The notes under the pieces: generated by a model
Database searches by the model: none
Told to the model about the DNA's origin: nothing
The model's input: the letters and a program-made list of their open reading frames with translations, nothing else
Made by a program: the position numbers and the translations under genes
Assembly (NCBI GenBank): GCA_002794785.1
Contig: NBBA01000002.1
Location: 1,736,001-1,800,000, forward strand
Reading direction: 5' to 3'
DNA length: 64,000 nucleotides
Source of the DNA: Coniferiporia sulphurascens
Taxonomy: Eukaryota; Basidiomycota; Agaricomycetes; Hymenochaetales; Hymenochaetaceae
In this document: positions 20,044-33,862 of the stretch, one piece after another
How the letters are laid out: every line of letters begins with the position of its first letter
How positions within the stretch are numbered: the stretch's first letter is position 1

Positions 20044-20961
20044 AGTGCAGTGTGGATGGCAGCAACTTTGATATTGAGAAGGCGAGGTGTGGAGCTAGGG
20101 AGGGTGAAGGCGGTGGTAAGCAGTATATCGAGAGCTTCCAGCCATTCAGTAGAGAGCAAATCATCATACCGTGGCCGGAGAAAGGGGTCGACATATGGCG
20201 TAGGAGAGAGGGGGACTGACCAGGTGATAACCACATGGTCAGAGCCAGAGGGGGAGTCCCACATTCGTGTCCAAGAATCGCTCAAAGCGAGGTCTTCCAA
20301 AGAAGGGGAAGCCCAGGTGAGATCAATCATGGATTTGGTGAATTGGGTAGAAGTGCAATGCCGGGTGTCAAAGCCCAGTTGGTTGATAAGGTGCATGGTG
20401 TGTGAAGCAGCCCAGAGTTCCAGGGGGCGAGCTTTTTGGGCATCGCTAGCAGAATGGGTGCTGTGATCCCAATGGATGGAGTGGAGGTTGAAATCCCCCA
20501 AGACCAGCCAGTGTGCACTAGGAGGGAGCATTAAAGATGCCAGAGAGGAGATGGTTTCTCTTTTATTTGCATCATGATTGTATACATTAGTGACAAAAAA
20601 TGGCCCAAGGCCAGTGTCAAAAATTAGCATGAGTATGTCACGGGAGGGGGAGCACAAGGCATCCAACACCACCCAGGACAGAGGGACGGACTGGTGAACC
20701 AGTGTAGCCACACGCAGACATGTTAGTTCAGTGTCCCCAGAGAGGGGGGGCACAAAGACATGGTAGTTGGGGAAACCAAAGACAGGCGTACCTGCTGCAT
20801 CAACCATAGAGGGGGAGGCACCAATTGGGTACCATGGGGGTTCCTGAAAGAGAATAACTGTGGGGGGAGAGGGGGCACCGGGGGTAGACGAGAAGGAGTG
20901 GATGAGTGCTTCGACATGCACTCGGGACGTTGCAACATTGTGTTGCATAAATGTCCATGTA

Positions 20962-23229
20962 CTACTCATCTACAGGGGGTGGGGCAAAAGAGGAGCGGGC
21001 ACAGCCACATTGTTTGGGGCAGCTGGGAGAGTCGGTGTGGTGTTTGCCAGAGCAGTTCGAGCATTTGGGGGTGTGGGTGCAGGGGGAGGTGGCCGGGAGA
21101 GCATCCCGGATGCAACCCGGGCAGCGCATGCGGTGGTCATCAGTACGGTGACGGCCAGTGCAGATGAAGCACGCCCAGGGGTGGTTCCTGCAGTTGTTAG
21201 AGAGGTGCCCGAGGCCAGCACATTTGGAGCACTGGAGGAGGCGAGGGAGGTCACAGCGGGCGACGAGTTTGAGGCAATGGCCGAACATGTAAACGATGCG
21301 GTTCCGGGGGGTGGAGAGGATACTTGCAGAGCAGGTGCCCGTGGGGTCTTCGAAGGAGAAGGCAATGGGGGCAGACATGATGTCCTCCCCGAGGAGTGCA
21401 TAGGCCCTGGTCCAGTCGGGCTCTAGCGTCATCGGGAGTGAGAGGAGGTGAGGGTTGGCCACACGGAACTCGCTTTGGAGGTCGGCGGCAGTGAAGGCTG
21501 GAAGGCCCGGCGCAGGGTGCATGGGGACTTCAGCAATTTGGAAGCAGGCCCAAGAAACAAGTTGGGAGACTGTGGTGGGGTAGATGCTCTGCACGGCCAC
21601 CATCACAACTTCCTTCACACTGTTCATAGTTGGCAGGTGAGTGTTGTGAGCGAATGTAATGAAGCAGTTGCCTCATTCATTCCAATGGGTGGCACATACA
21701 ACCAATTTGGCCGCAGTGGGGAAGCGTGAGAGGGTGGTCCGGACATTGATGGTCGTCTGGGAGTCAGTGGGGTGTGCTTCAGCAGGAGGGGGGGCTCCAT
21801 GGAAGTGGACGGTGAGGGTCGGGTCCATAATGGAACAGATAACCAGGAGGACTGCATGCTTTGGCTCTTGTTTCACAGCGCTAGCAGTAGTGGGGGCCCC
21901 TGTTGGCACTGGGGCTGCAGTAGCAGGCACAGTGGCAGGGGTAGCCCCACCCATGGCAAGACCTGGAGGGACAGGTGTCGGCAAGGTGGACCCGGCGGCG
22001 AGGTTAGAAGGGCCCAAAGGTCCTTGTGGTGGAGGAGGGGCAGTACTGGGGGAGGCTTTACCCTTCCCTTTCTTGTCTCTGGAGGGGGCAGACCCGACCC
22101 CAGGGAAGTGGGGGGGTGGGCGTTCAAGGGCGTCCATCTGCTGCATCATGAAAGACATTTGGCACGTCAGGTCAGACATGACCTGGACCATCTGCTGTGG
22201 CAGGGAAGGGGGGGGAGCGGAGCTCGCCACAGTCATAGGCTGGGGGGGAGCGAGAGGGGGGGCCTGTGCCAAAGCAGGGCCAGGAGTGGGGCCAGCTGCC
22301 GCCTGAAAGGCCTGCATCATGGTGGAATGGGCTAGAGGATCCTCCTGGACCAGAGCATGCTGGAGAGAATTGACCACGAAGGCAATCTCCCCAAGGAGGG
22401 CAGCGGTAGTGGCAGCCGACTCCGAGGTTGTCTGTCCTAGATCGCATAGTTCGCAGGAGGCACACATGGTGGTAGTAGCGGCCAGCCAAAGGTAGGGAAC
22501 CCGCAACTCCTCTGCCTGAGGGGACATCAGAGTGAGGGTGGAGGTGGACTTGCGCTTTTTCCGAGCAGAAGCCATGGAGAGCTGGGCGTCCTCCTCTGCA
22601 GCTTCCAACATTTCAGCATCGGTGTCAGAGGAAAATGCCACAGAGACAGGGTGGGATGGGCCTTTAGGGGTCTCATCTACTCGGGGAGCCGGCCCTCCAC
22701 CCCCTGGGGGGGTTGAAGAGGGGGCAGGGGCAGAGTGAGAAGAGGTCACTGTGGGGTCAGCCCACATAGAACTGAGAGTGGAGTTGGGGTCCAGGGGAAC
22801 TGGAGCAACAAGGAGGGGGGGAACAGGGACCCCCCACACAATGGGGAGGCCCATTAGTATCCTGGAAGTGTGAACCCCAAGGGAAGTGTCTGCTTGGGCA
22901 GAGGGCGAAGTCAACTCCTGGCCAGTTCTGCAGTCACTCACCCCCGAGACAGGGTGGGACGGTGGGTGGAAGGGTTGATGAGAGGTGATCTCCGCTGCCA
23001 GTGGGGAAACTGAGGGGAGGACTTTGGGGGGCACCAGAGGCGCATGGATGGGGCTCATGATTGACCCCAAAAATGAGGAGGAGTGAGCGGCGACCATTCC
23101 TGCTGGAAACAAAGGGTTTTGACCCTGGCCTCAAGAGGACCGAAACCCACCCTGCATAGAAACGGTGGGGGCATGAAAGGTCTCGTTGATGGGACAGGAG
23201 GATTGTTGTTGTTGTTGTTGATCAGACAT
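20962..23229 (-). pseudogene. LINE ORF1: Pro/Ala-rich gag-like protein with zinc knuckles
   Basis: The likely ATG is at 23229, followed by a run of Gln (CAA repeats, 23212-23223). TGA codons at 23131-23133 and 21673-21675 lie in one frame that otherwise runs without a break to TAG at 20962-20964. The middle is Pro/Ser/Ala-rich and has a short helix-prone segment (MVQVMSDLTCQMSFMMQQMD, near 22160). The C-terminal third resembles the RNA-binding fold of LINE ORF1/gag proteins and carries three CCHC-type knuckles (CSKCAGLGHLSNNC, CFICTGRHRTDDHRMRC, CSNCSGKHHTDSPSC; 20985-21250). It overlaps ORF2 by 8 nt, which points to stop-restart translation. Confidence 0.88.
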
Positions 23230-23303
23230 AGAGGGCAAAGTGCTCATAAAGACTACCTAGATGGTGGTGGTTAGAGGACAAGGAGGATGTAGGCATTGGA
23301 GTA

Positions 23304-23783
23304 GTAAGCTCTGGGCTTACAATATTCTGGGAAAGCATACCTTAAATTTGATTAAATTATAATTATACCATCTCTTTTTGGAAATGACTGAATAAATTAC
23401 ATTGCTAAATTTAAGGTGTATTATAAGGTTTTCCGAGGCAAAAGAGGCAATATTGCTCCTTGTGTATACAGGGTATATCCATGGACTGGATACAATTACA
23501 ATTTTCAGCTGTTTCGGAACTTACCGAGGCGCCGGTTCTTATCGCATTCGACTGTACTCAAGTGACGTGGCCCGGGACACGTGACAGACACTGAGTTCTC
23601 TTGGTCGCACCCACACGCATACTGTTATACCTACTCCCAGTAAAACTTCTACATAGTGCCACTGCACAGGCCAGCGCAAGTTGAGGGCTACACTGCTGTC
23701 TAACGCCGGTCGTATCCTCGTACGGTGCATCCGCCCTCTCCAGCCCAGCCCTCCATTTTTTTACTTGGCGGGAACGGCCTGAC
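23304..23783. other. Intergenic stretch between LINE and ALG5
   Basis: Original locus sequence after the LINE target duplication. It is AT-rich up to about 23470 and more mixed after. The region just before 23784 is presumably the ALG5 promoter; no clear TATA box. No gene seen. Confidence 0.5.
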
Positions 23784-24872
23784 ATGGCAGATATAATATA
23801 CCTTTCCCCGATTCTGAGTGTAGGTCTGGCTCTATTGGCTTCTGTTTTCTGTGTACGTACATCAGTTCGAAATGTCCTCTTGCATCTCATCCCTAGCTGA
23901 ACAACTTCGCAGCTCTATATCAGCCTTGTGCTGTTGTCCCCACCTCAAAGCGACGCTCTGCCCTCCGAGAAAAAGTTTCGCTCTGCAGCTTCGCCAAACA
24001 CATCCCAGGATCTGCCAGATATCAGAAATAATTCATCTGCGGCTGTCGATTTGAGCATTATCATTCCTGCATTCAACGAGGTGCCACGCCTTCCGTCCAT
24101 GCTTGCTTCTGCAGTTGAGCACTTGTCCAAACCAGCTTATAAAACTCGCACCTGCGAGATATTAATTATCGACGATGGTTCATCCGACAGGACGATGGAT
24201 GTGGCTTTGGAACTTGCTCAGAAATATAATTCCTGGGATCTCAGAGTCGTTACGCTCGAAGAAAATCTTGGGAAGGGAGGTGCTGTTAGACATGGCATGT
24301 TACATAGCCGTGGTCGACGGGCGTTAATGGTCGACGCGGATGGTGCAAGTCAATTTATGGACCTCGAGGTGCTATGGGAAGAAATGGATAGGATGGCGCC
24401 CGACGGTCAGCCCGCGGTGGTGGTAGGAAGTCGTGCTCATCTCGTGAATACTGAGGCTGTGGTCAAGGTAAGCTGTCTTCGTCTGGCCTAGTCATGACAG
24501 GCACCGATTTTATCCTAGCGCTCAATTCTTCGAAACATGGCAATGTACGCGCTGCACCTCACATTACGTCTCGTCGGCGTTGGACATGTACACGATACTC
24601 AATGTGGATTCAAACTTTTCTCTCGGAAGGCAGTGCAGGCCATTTTCCCCTTGCAGCACATATCTGGTTGGATATTCGATGTCGAAGTCCTGTTACTGGC
24701 GAAGCAACTGAACATTTCGGTAGCAGAGGTACCCATAAATTGGTCAGAGGTACCGGAGAGCAAGTTGAGGTTGATAAGAGACTCCTTGCTAATGCTAAGG
24801 GATTTGCTCGTCCTTCGCGCGAACCAGCTCACAGGCCGATGGTCGGTCACCAGCAAATTTAAAATGGATTGA
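23784..24872 (+). CDS. ALG5: Dolichyl-phosphate beta-glucosyltransferase
   Basis: An ER-membrane GT2-family enzyme that makes dolichyl-phosphate-glucose from UDP-glucose, the donor for glucosylating the N-glycan precursor. Exons 23784-23852, 23913-24467 and 24519-24872, with GT-AG introns of 60 and 51 bp, give 325 residues, close to the human length of 324. The N-terminus MADIIYLSPILSVGLALLAS continuing LYISLVLL is the membrane anchor. The catalytic domain shows DLSIIIPAFNE (about residue 60), IIDDGSSDRT, LGKGGAVRHGM, the DADGA motif, VVGSRAH, and DTQCGFKLFSRKA with WIFDVEVL. The first exon was chosen because it supplies the anchor and splices in frame. It ends 107 bp from the convergent GAL7 gene. 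Confidence 0.93.
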
Positions 24873-24979
24873 TGTTCTACACAACACGTACAATTGTTAT
24901 TCGACTCGATTCTGTCTCGTATATGATTTCTTCTAATTTTATATCCAAAAGACAACAAATCACCATCCAATGTTGCTTT

Positions 24980-26381
24980 CTATGACGGAACCGCATTAGC
25001 GTCAGCATAGTGTGTGGTCGGACATGCGCGTAGGCGTTCCGCTCCTTGCTCGGGACTCAGGTCCCGCTGCGCCTCGGCCATAAGCTCAAATCTAAAGGAA
25101 GTAGATGTGAGAAACAATATATATGATGACCAGGCCTTTGTTATGGACATCGGACGTACCCCACCAAGAACTTTCGAACGCTTGAGCTGCGCAAGAGCGG
25201 GGGAAGAATGTGCATGTGCAAATGTGCGACATCACATTCACTCTTACACACTTTCTTCGCTTCGACCGCTTCCTGAGAGATCGGAGCTTGATGGATTCCC
25301 ATGGAGTACGCGAACGAACAGGAGAAAAGGTTATCGTAACGAATTGTGACCTCAGAAAGGATTTGCGCAAGCGACTGCTTCTCGTCTGTGTTGAGATGGG
25401 ACAGAGAGGCTATGTGTCGCCTAAAGGGGAGCACTAAATAGACAATAGAATCAGTTGGGACATCGCTACGGCTTTAAAGTCGAAACTAACGAAGAAGCTC
25501 GAATGGCCATGTCGCCCACCACGGCACGAGAGCAACCCAGTCTTCATTCTTTGCGACTACGCGTACACCATCGGCATTGGTGGCCTCATGATGTGCATAT
25601 TCACAAAGAAGACAAGGGCGATTAAATGGCCCCTTGGGAGCTCCGCTGACTTCTACTTCAGACATGGCGTAACGTTGGAGAGAAGCCAATTCTTTCGCAG
25701 GAATTGAGGGAATGTCAGACATAGACCAGGCTTGACCATGGGGATGAGGGTTGGAGCATCCCATCATGGCCCCTTTATTCTGCGGCGAGGATAAATAAAA
25801 GATTCCAATAATAAAGATACATTAAATCTCGCCTCAAAAATTTGTATATATTTTATTCCATCCTCCAAGCTTCTCTCAGTATAAAGACGCACCCACTCGT
25901 CGATAATAGAGGATATGTCATCAAGCCCCAGCCTAGCGAGAGTCAAATCATGACGAGGGTGGAAAACCAGAACATCGCAACGACCATGGACAGGACTAGT
26001 CGAGAGAAGTGGATGGACCGGTTCGGGTGGAGGAGGAATAGGTGCAGATGCGAGAGCGGCGAAGTCATTGGCAAAAGTGAAGGTAGAAGAGTAGAGCTGA
26101 TTTGTGACACCACCAGCCCGCTCGTTTCCTGGACATAAATAACAGGAGGGATCGTACTCAGGCAGAGACGAGGGCTGAGGAGGCTCGACTTGACCAAGCC
26201 ACGGTCTTCTGGCACGATGAGGAGACACGAGGACATACTCCTCAGTTAGCGGATTATCTGCAGATCAGATATGACGGGATTCAAGTTAGCCAGTAGGTAT
26301 AAACTCGAACCGATCAAAGATGCGAAAGGACGTACATCTGCGATGGGGATGTAAAGTAGGATCAAAGACTTGGTCCGCCAT
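24980..26381 (-). CDS. GAL7: Galactose-1-phosphate uridylyltransferase
   Basis: The second enzyme of the Leloir pathway: transfers UMP from UDP-glucose to galactose-1-phosphate, in the cytosol. Exons on the minus strand: 26381-26336, 26257-25833, 25779-25491, 25433-25160 and 25091-24980, giving 381 residues (yeast 366). Seen in order: HPHRRYNPLT and SPHRARRPW near the N-terminus, Zn-type CYLCPGN, YIQIFENKG, the catalytic HPH in CSNPHPHGQ, WPFELLLLP, YSMGIHQAP, and HMHILPPLLRS. The intron at 25780-25832 has a GC donor (GAG/GCGAGA) and the frame requires it. It shares a 181-bp divergent promoter with DDX41. No galactose cluster partners (GAL1, GAL10) are adjacent. Confidence 0.94.
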
Positions 26382-26562
26382 TCTAACGTGAAGAGCACGG
26401 CCTCTTGCTGATGGTGCACTGCAGTGGTCGTAGTTTTTACCTTCAATATATGCTCTGACCCGGTCCGGCATGGCCCGTGAGCCGGCCCTAACATTGTTGC
26501 CACTCCCGAGTCCCGAGTCGTTCAGGCCCGGGTTTCCTCTACAAATTCGAAAGGCAGCAAGA

Positions 26563-28954
<2,392 letters not shown>

Positions 28955-30358
28955 GTAAACTAAACCATGCATTCTGAGGGAATTGATTAGTCACGGATGG
29001 CACAACCGCGTCACTGGCCGGTATTTGAATTCGGTTTCCTCAGAAGAAAATCAAGCCATCATCACCTGTCTGGTTGTCTGTTATGTAGCGTGCGGTATGT
29101 TGCGGCTACTGTGCAAAGGTTTTCTTTTCTATATAACCGCCGTTTCCGTACTAGCAGCATGCCATTAATATTGGTACTGTCTACTATTCCCTCACTACCT
29201 GCTCGTTTCCTAACTACCCCATTATAAGAAGAAAAAATATGTCAATTTCATCCCAATATTTTGAGTCGCAGCTGTCGCACAAAAATTGAGGGACCCGCTT
29301 CGATAGCCCTGTCATTTCACGTATCATGATTTAGCGGGCAATGTACACGAAGGGTGAGGTTGTACTACTGTAGTAAGCGGTAAAGAAAGCATCGACCGAA
29401 CCGATCGCCGAAACTATGGTTGTCACGTATTGGACAAAAATGCTGGCCGTGACACATGGATAGGGACACAACTAGTTATAATCAATTATTACTAGTTACA
29501 TGCCCCTGGCCTTGGCTTTTCATTTGCTTGTGATAACTAGTTATGGCGAATGGAGATCAAGGGCCGGTAACTAGCACAGCCACTGTAACTAGTTATATTA
29601 GAATTGTCTTCACCTCCACCCCCAAAATAACTAGTTATTCACATGCTCTGAGGCCCAAGATGGGTCTTTTTGTCCAATATTGACAACCGAACGAATCAGG
29701 GTCAGAAGCACAGTCACGATAAGGGGAGCTGAAAGTACTAATAAACTATTTCTTACGGAACGTCACCAGGCCAGCGGACACACTGACAGAACTAGTGTCC
29801 GAAATATGCGCGGCTCGGAGGTCTCTGATAGCACTTGAGTTCTGTCGGGCCCGGGAAAGACCTGACACAAAAGAAATAAGCAACGGGAAGCATTCACGCA
29901 AAACTATTACCAATCCGAGGGGATGATCAGTAATATAATCATCAGTCGATTCAGTCCACTAAATGAGCTACTGTACATGTTCTTCATAAGACTATCCGGT
30001 AGGTAACTCTCGTAACCCTATAATGAATATGCATGTCTTTTGTATAATCCAGGCACAACATTAACAAAGCCCCTGCGGTCGCAGTTCCGGCAAGCGCCAC
30101 TTAGACGACAGTCCATTAGGATACCAGCTCATACCAGCTCATTAATACTGGGGTTTGATATCAATATCTCAACTATGGTCTGAAAGTCCGCGACAATCCG
30201 CAATACGTATACGGCCCAAGGACTGATCTGAAATCCCCGCAGCTGGAGGCTCGCGATGACACAAAGCCGAGCAACTGTACAACGTAGCTTTTTTGAGAGA
30301 GTCCGCATTGAGGGTATAAAAGAAAAAGTATGTATCTGAGTGGCACCTCGCTATCTAT
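28955..30358. other. Intergenic 1.4 kb holding a MITE-like element
   Basis: No gene is visible between the DDX41 stop and the NUP53 stop. A foldback element lies at 29418-29688. Around 30120-30140 ATACCAGCTC occurs twice in tandem. The remainder is unremarkable. Confidence 0.6.
29418..29688. mobile_element. MITE-like foldback element rich in ACTAGT palindromes
   Basis: Terminal inverted repeats of about 22 bp: GGTTGTCACGTATTGGACA... at 29418-29440 and the inverse at 29667-29688 (..TGTCCAATATTGACAACC). They match except near the CG/A position. Inside are five ACTAGT palindromes, some extended (AATAACTAGTTATT, ATAACTAGTTAT), plus a variant TAACTAGC. No coding capacity. I see no convincing target duplication, so the exact ends and superfamily are open. 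Confidence 0.65.
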
Positions 30359-31807
30359 TTACCAGCCAAATATGAGGTCGGAAACATGTCCAAACATGCC
30401 TTTCGTATGAAAATCTTTTGATTCCGTCTGCGATTGCAATGGGGCACCCTTCCCGCTGAGTTCGGGTCCTAGTTTCTTGAAAGCCGATGCGGATGGTGCG
30501 ACTCGTATGGGCGTACCGATTGCGGGTGCTGAATCGTGACGTGTTGTTACAAGATGCTGAGGAGGCGAGAGAGTCGGGTCTGGGGAATCCATATACCCCG
30601 AAGGCGAGAATGAAGACGATTCGAGAACTGGAGTAGGTGACGAGTTGGAAAAGATTCTCGCCCCTGAACCCAAAACCTGCTCAGCGGCAAGTGGATCCTA
30701 CGTGACAGTTAGTTGAGTTCGTTATACCAACTATGCTAAGGTACTTACCGCCCACTTCACTCCGACCATCCATCTACCGCCTTCGCCACTAATAGTTTCA
30801 CCATGTCTTCGCCAGGCCCTCGCAGCCTCCCATGGCTGTTTGTAGCCTATTTTAAAAGCGTTTTCGACGTCGAGACTGAGCTCAGGTTCGGTAGTGCCAC
30901 CGTCGCTAGTGGATTGGAAATGAGCAACAGTTGACGAATATCTTGTTGGAGGGTAGCCAAAGACAATTATATATAGCATCTGATGCGAGGTGGGTGATGA
31001 TGAGGTGACACTGTTCTTCTGAACAGACATTGGACGACTTGGAGTGGGAAAAATCTAATGTACGAATTAGCACAAATATAATATTGGGAAGTAAAGACAT
31101 CTACGTGGGGTTTCATTTTGTAAGAGTCTGTGTAGACTTCGTTTACAATGTCGGCAACTGATGACGTTGGTGGTCCGTCTTCATCGTCTGCGGCCTCTCG
31201 ATGGCGATGTCTGACGGTGCACAGTGAACTACAACTTAGACCATTCAGCACAAGCCTACTTTGATAGACGTACTTTGAAGTACTTTCAAACATGGACTCA
31301 GAACCGAAGTCAGATGAAGCATTTCGAGGAAATGTAGGGTTCATTTTGGCCCTCGTGGGTATAAGATGGGTTTCTTCATAGCGTTGACCGGTCGTCTGTG
31401 CACTCTGCAAGAAGTAAGAGTTCGCCCATCGCCGTTCTATAACATTTTGTATTACCTGACTTTGCGCAAGTGACTGACCGCGACATTGAATGAGTTGAAT
31501 GTCAGACACCGTACACCCCACATTTCGTCAAACAAAAAGAACACACCAGTAGATAGCCGGGTTGATACTGAGGTCGCGATTGTGCAAGAGATTCATTTAG
31601 TGATTGTCCTGTTCCCACTCCATAATTCGCAGGCGCATTAGGAGCAGTATTCGGACTGAAAGAGTACCCTCCTCCACCAACCGCATGCCCAGCGACCTGA
31701 GGTGAACCGAGAGCAACACGGGATCTATCTGGGGTTGCCATCGGATTCAACGACGACGAATATGAGTGCGAAGTGCCAGTAAACATCGTTTGTCCGCCGT
31801 CGTACAT
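30359..31807 (-). CDS. NUP53: Nucleoporin NUP53/NUP35 family
   Basis: An inner-ring nuclear pore component that binds membrane. The minus-strand start is ATG 31807 (MYDGGQTMFTGTSHSY). Exons join the Ser/Gly-rich N-terminus (to GYLL), SAQTTGQRYEETHL...MFESTSK, HRHREAADDEDGPPTSSVADI, FPTPSRPMSVQKNSV, and the last exon from DPLAAEQVLGSG. The Nup35-type RRM is clear: YIIVFGYPPTRYSSTVAHF, ..FKIGYKQPWEAARAW.., RWMVGVKWA (30770-30980). The C-terminus ends VSDLIFGW, like the amphipathic membrane-binding helix of the family. GT-AG introns are short. The start codon faces the She3-like gene across 275 bp. Confidence 0.88.
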
Positions 31808-32082
31808 CCAAGCCGATGTTCTGCTCTTTGCAAACGCCAGTACCGCTGTGGCAAAAGGCTACACTTACGTGAGCAGGGTCATGCTTATATCACGTGAGGC
31901 ATGGATATTAGCTGGCTTTATTACATAAAATAAGGTATTAATGTACCAAGTAGGAAGGATGGTGAACTGGGGTTTTACGCGGCTTTCAGCTACTAGTTGG
32001 ACGTGGCCAGCAACTTCAAGTGGCGGCCCTTGCATGCCCTTTAAATATTAGGCACTCCCGGAGGACGGCAAATAAGTACTGG

Positions 32083-33862
32083 ATGGCTGGTAATCGGCAC
32101 GAGCTGGTCTCCCCCCGTCCTGCCTCTCGCTCGCATTCTAGAGCTTCTTCGAGAGACTCCCTACACTCTTTTCGTGCACCAAGCCCATCATTATCTCTAG
32201 ATGATCCTGGTGAGTTAGTTTGGCCGTTTACACGTCTTCCCTTGTCCTATTATCAACGAGCAACCCCCACAGTTTCCATCCGTAATCATATGTCTACTTT
32301 GAAACACACTATTAGACACCAACAAGCGCAGCTGCATAACCTCGAAGGTGTATTAAATCGCTCGGTACACCCCTCATCCGTCGGTACCTCGAGCACAGTT
32401 GTAGCAAACTCGCCTCCAAGTGCTTGTGTAGATCTTCCTTCTTCCCCCTTACCATCTCCATCCAATGGACGCTATACACCGAAGGCGCAACGCCGAACTT
32501 CGAGCTTCGAGATCCTGCAAGGGTTGGCCGGTCCAGAGTCGCTGTTACCTTTGCCGAAAAAGGATGGAGCCCCCATCCGACCGGATGGGATTCGGGAGGG
32601 TGTGCCGGCGGACTTCACATCATCAACTCTTTTGAGTCCTGACCATCATAATAGGCGATCGTCGAGTCCTACTCGCACCTTAAGTCGTATGTATACAATC
32701 TCCGTTTGTGCTCGATGCTGTCCACCTGCTCAAAACTGAGCCGATCATTTAATTATAGGAATTCCTGTGGCTTCTGTCGGTACGAAGTCCATTATCCTGT
32801 CCTGTTTCTATGCTCAAGTTATTCAAAGGACATGCACGCACGCTTGCCGAGGATGGTCAAACCATTCGTTCACCGAAGTCCGTATCCTCGGATTCCCCAA
32901 ATAGCTCCTCACAAATGCTGGATACACCAGCTACGTCTACATTCTCTCTGCAGCTACCCTCATCTCCGGGACGGCGCATATCGTTTGGGGCCAGCGGTGG
33001 CAACACCACCAAAGTCCTGGCTGACCTGCAAGCCGGTGTCATTAATGCGAAACATGCATTAGAGAATACAAAGGCTCAGCTGAGATTGAGTCAGCGGACC
33101 GTTGCTCAGCTCACTCGACAAACGGAAGATTTGAAGGACGGGAGAGAGAGACTAAGGCTGGAAAATGAGGGTTTAAACAATGTTGTAGCAAGGAAGGAGA
33201 GGTTGCTACAGGAGGCAAGTATTGAGTGATTTATGTAATATTATCCGCTCGGCTGACGTTCACGTATAGGTATTAGAACGAGCCCGTAAAGCCGAGACCG
33301 AGGCGGCTTTATTAAAATCCCAACTTAAGAGTGAGACGTCGACCTCGAAACGAGCAGTTCGAGATATGGAGGCTCAGGTACAGCAGTCAACAGCTGTGTG
33401 TCAGAAATCCGAACGGGAATATATCACCTTGCGCGACGCTATTAAACACTTATCAGAAGGGTGGAAGCAGGACACGGTAAAGCTTCGGAGAGAGATGCAA
33501 GAGCGAGAGACCATATTGCGAAAGGAAGCGGAGGATATTGGGAAAAAATACCAGAGACTCTTGGAACAGCTTGACGAGGAACGCAAGACCCGAAGTACCG
33601 TGAATCAACTTCGTGAAGAGGAGGAGCACGTACGAAGAGAATGGTCGTCTGCATTCAGAGAGCAAATCGATGAATTGCACGAAAGCATTCAACGTTCTGA
33701 ACGAGAGTCGGTGGTAGCTGGAAAGACAGCCCGGTAGGTCAGATCCGCACAACAATTTTTCTACTTACCTATTTTCGCCTTGTGATTAGGGATGTTTCTA
33801 ATGAACTTTCCCGACTGCGGAGCCTTATACGTGCCGTGGGAAAAGAGGAAGGCTCTGTTTGA
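32083..33862 (+). CDS. She3-like coiled-coil protein
   Basis: ATG 32083 (MAGNRHELVSPRPASRSHSR) opens a Ser/Arg-rich, probably disordered N-terminus. An intron at 32210-32272 (GTGAGT...CCACAG) is inferred; its read-through looks coding but is not needed. Later exons give a long coiled coil: TTKVLADLQAGVINAKHALE, QLRLSQRTVAQLTRQTEDLK, ENEGLNNVVARKERLLQE, then VLERARKAETEAALLKSQ and further heptads to GKEEGSV before TGA (33860-33862). This pattern is what basidiomycete annotations call SWI5-dependent HO expression protein 3, an adaptor for mRNA/ER transport by myosin in yeast; equivalence of function is not proven. The intron at 33215-33269 has a GC donor (GAG/GCAAGT). Confidence 0.7.

Larger units (their letters stand above)
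15968..20969 (-). pseudogene. LINE ORF2: endonuclease, reverse transcriptase, RNase H
   Basis: ATG at 20969 overlaps the ORF1 stop (ATGAGTAG). The endonuclease shows QHN near the start, FQEP, VYN, LGDFNLH and SDH. After the LTR at 19484-20043 the RT starts (KVVMLRKLNKKDP, the fingers segment, near 18860). After the LTR at 17975-18494 it continues with GVPQGSPISPILSALF (about 17920) and the active site, here YVDN instead of the usual YVDD. RNase H follows with IYTDGSRKG, DCELAALADA, YTDCEVAL and HWVPGHADVEGNE. A C-terminal CPFCQVPETWAHLLLSC (C-x2-C-x7-H-x4-C) finger lies near 16200. In-frame TGA at 17615-17617, 17102-17104, 17093-17095 and 17054-17056. The ORF ends at 15968. Confidence 0.93.
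15780..23287 (-). mobile_element. LINE (non-LTR retrotransposon), minus strand, with two nested LTRs
   Basis: A two-ORF LINE: ORF1 gag-like (20962-23229), ORF2 endonuclease-RT-RNase H (15968-20969). The 3' end at 15780-15797 is T-rich on the plus strand (an A-rich tail of the element). A perfect 16-bp target duplication, TGTAGGCATTGGAGTA, flanks it (15764-15779, 23288-23303), which proves insertion by target-primed reverse transcription. Without the two LTRs (17975-18494, 19484-20043) it is about 6.4 kb and seems full length. The combination of APE endonuclease, RT and RNase H with a zinc-knuckle ORF1 fits the fungal Tad1-like clade (inference). Six in-frame TGA codons inactivate it. Confidence 0.95.

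Noticed and set aside
21659..22335. Plus-strand Gly-rich frames opposite LINE ORF1
   Set aside because: Antisense of a Pro/Ala-rich coding region; no family match.
23212..23223. Possible CAA microsatellite
   Set aside because: It encodes the Gln run at the start of LINE ORF1 and is only a few units long.
23851..24054. Alternative start frame for ALG5 (MYVHQFEMSSC...)
   Set aside because: Wrong frame for the catalytic domain; the exon at 23784-23852 gives a membrane anchor and splices in frame.
32210..32272. In-frame segment WPFTRLPLSYYQ in the She3-like gene
   Set aside because: Bounded by a strong GTGAGT donor and CCCCACAG acceptor; better explained as an intron that happens to be open.
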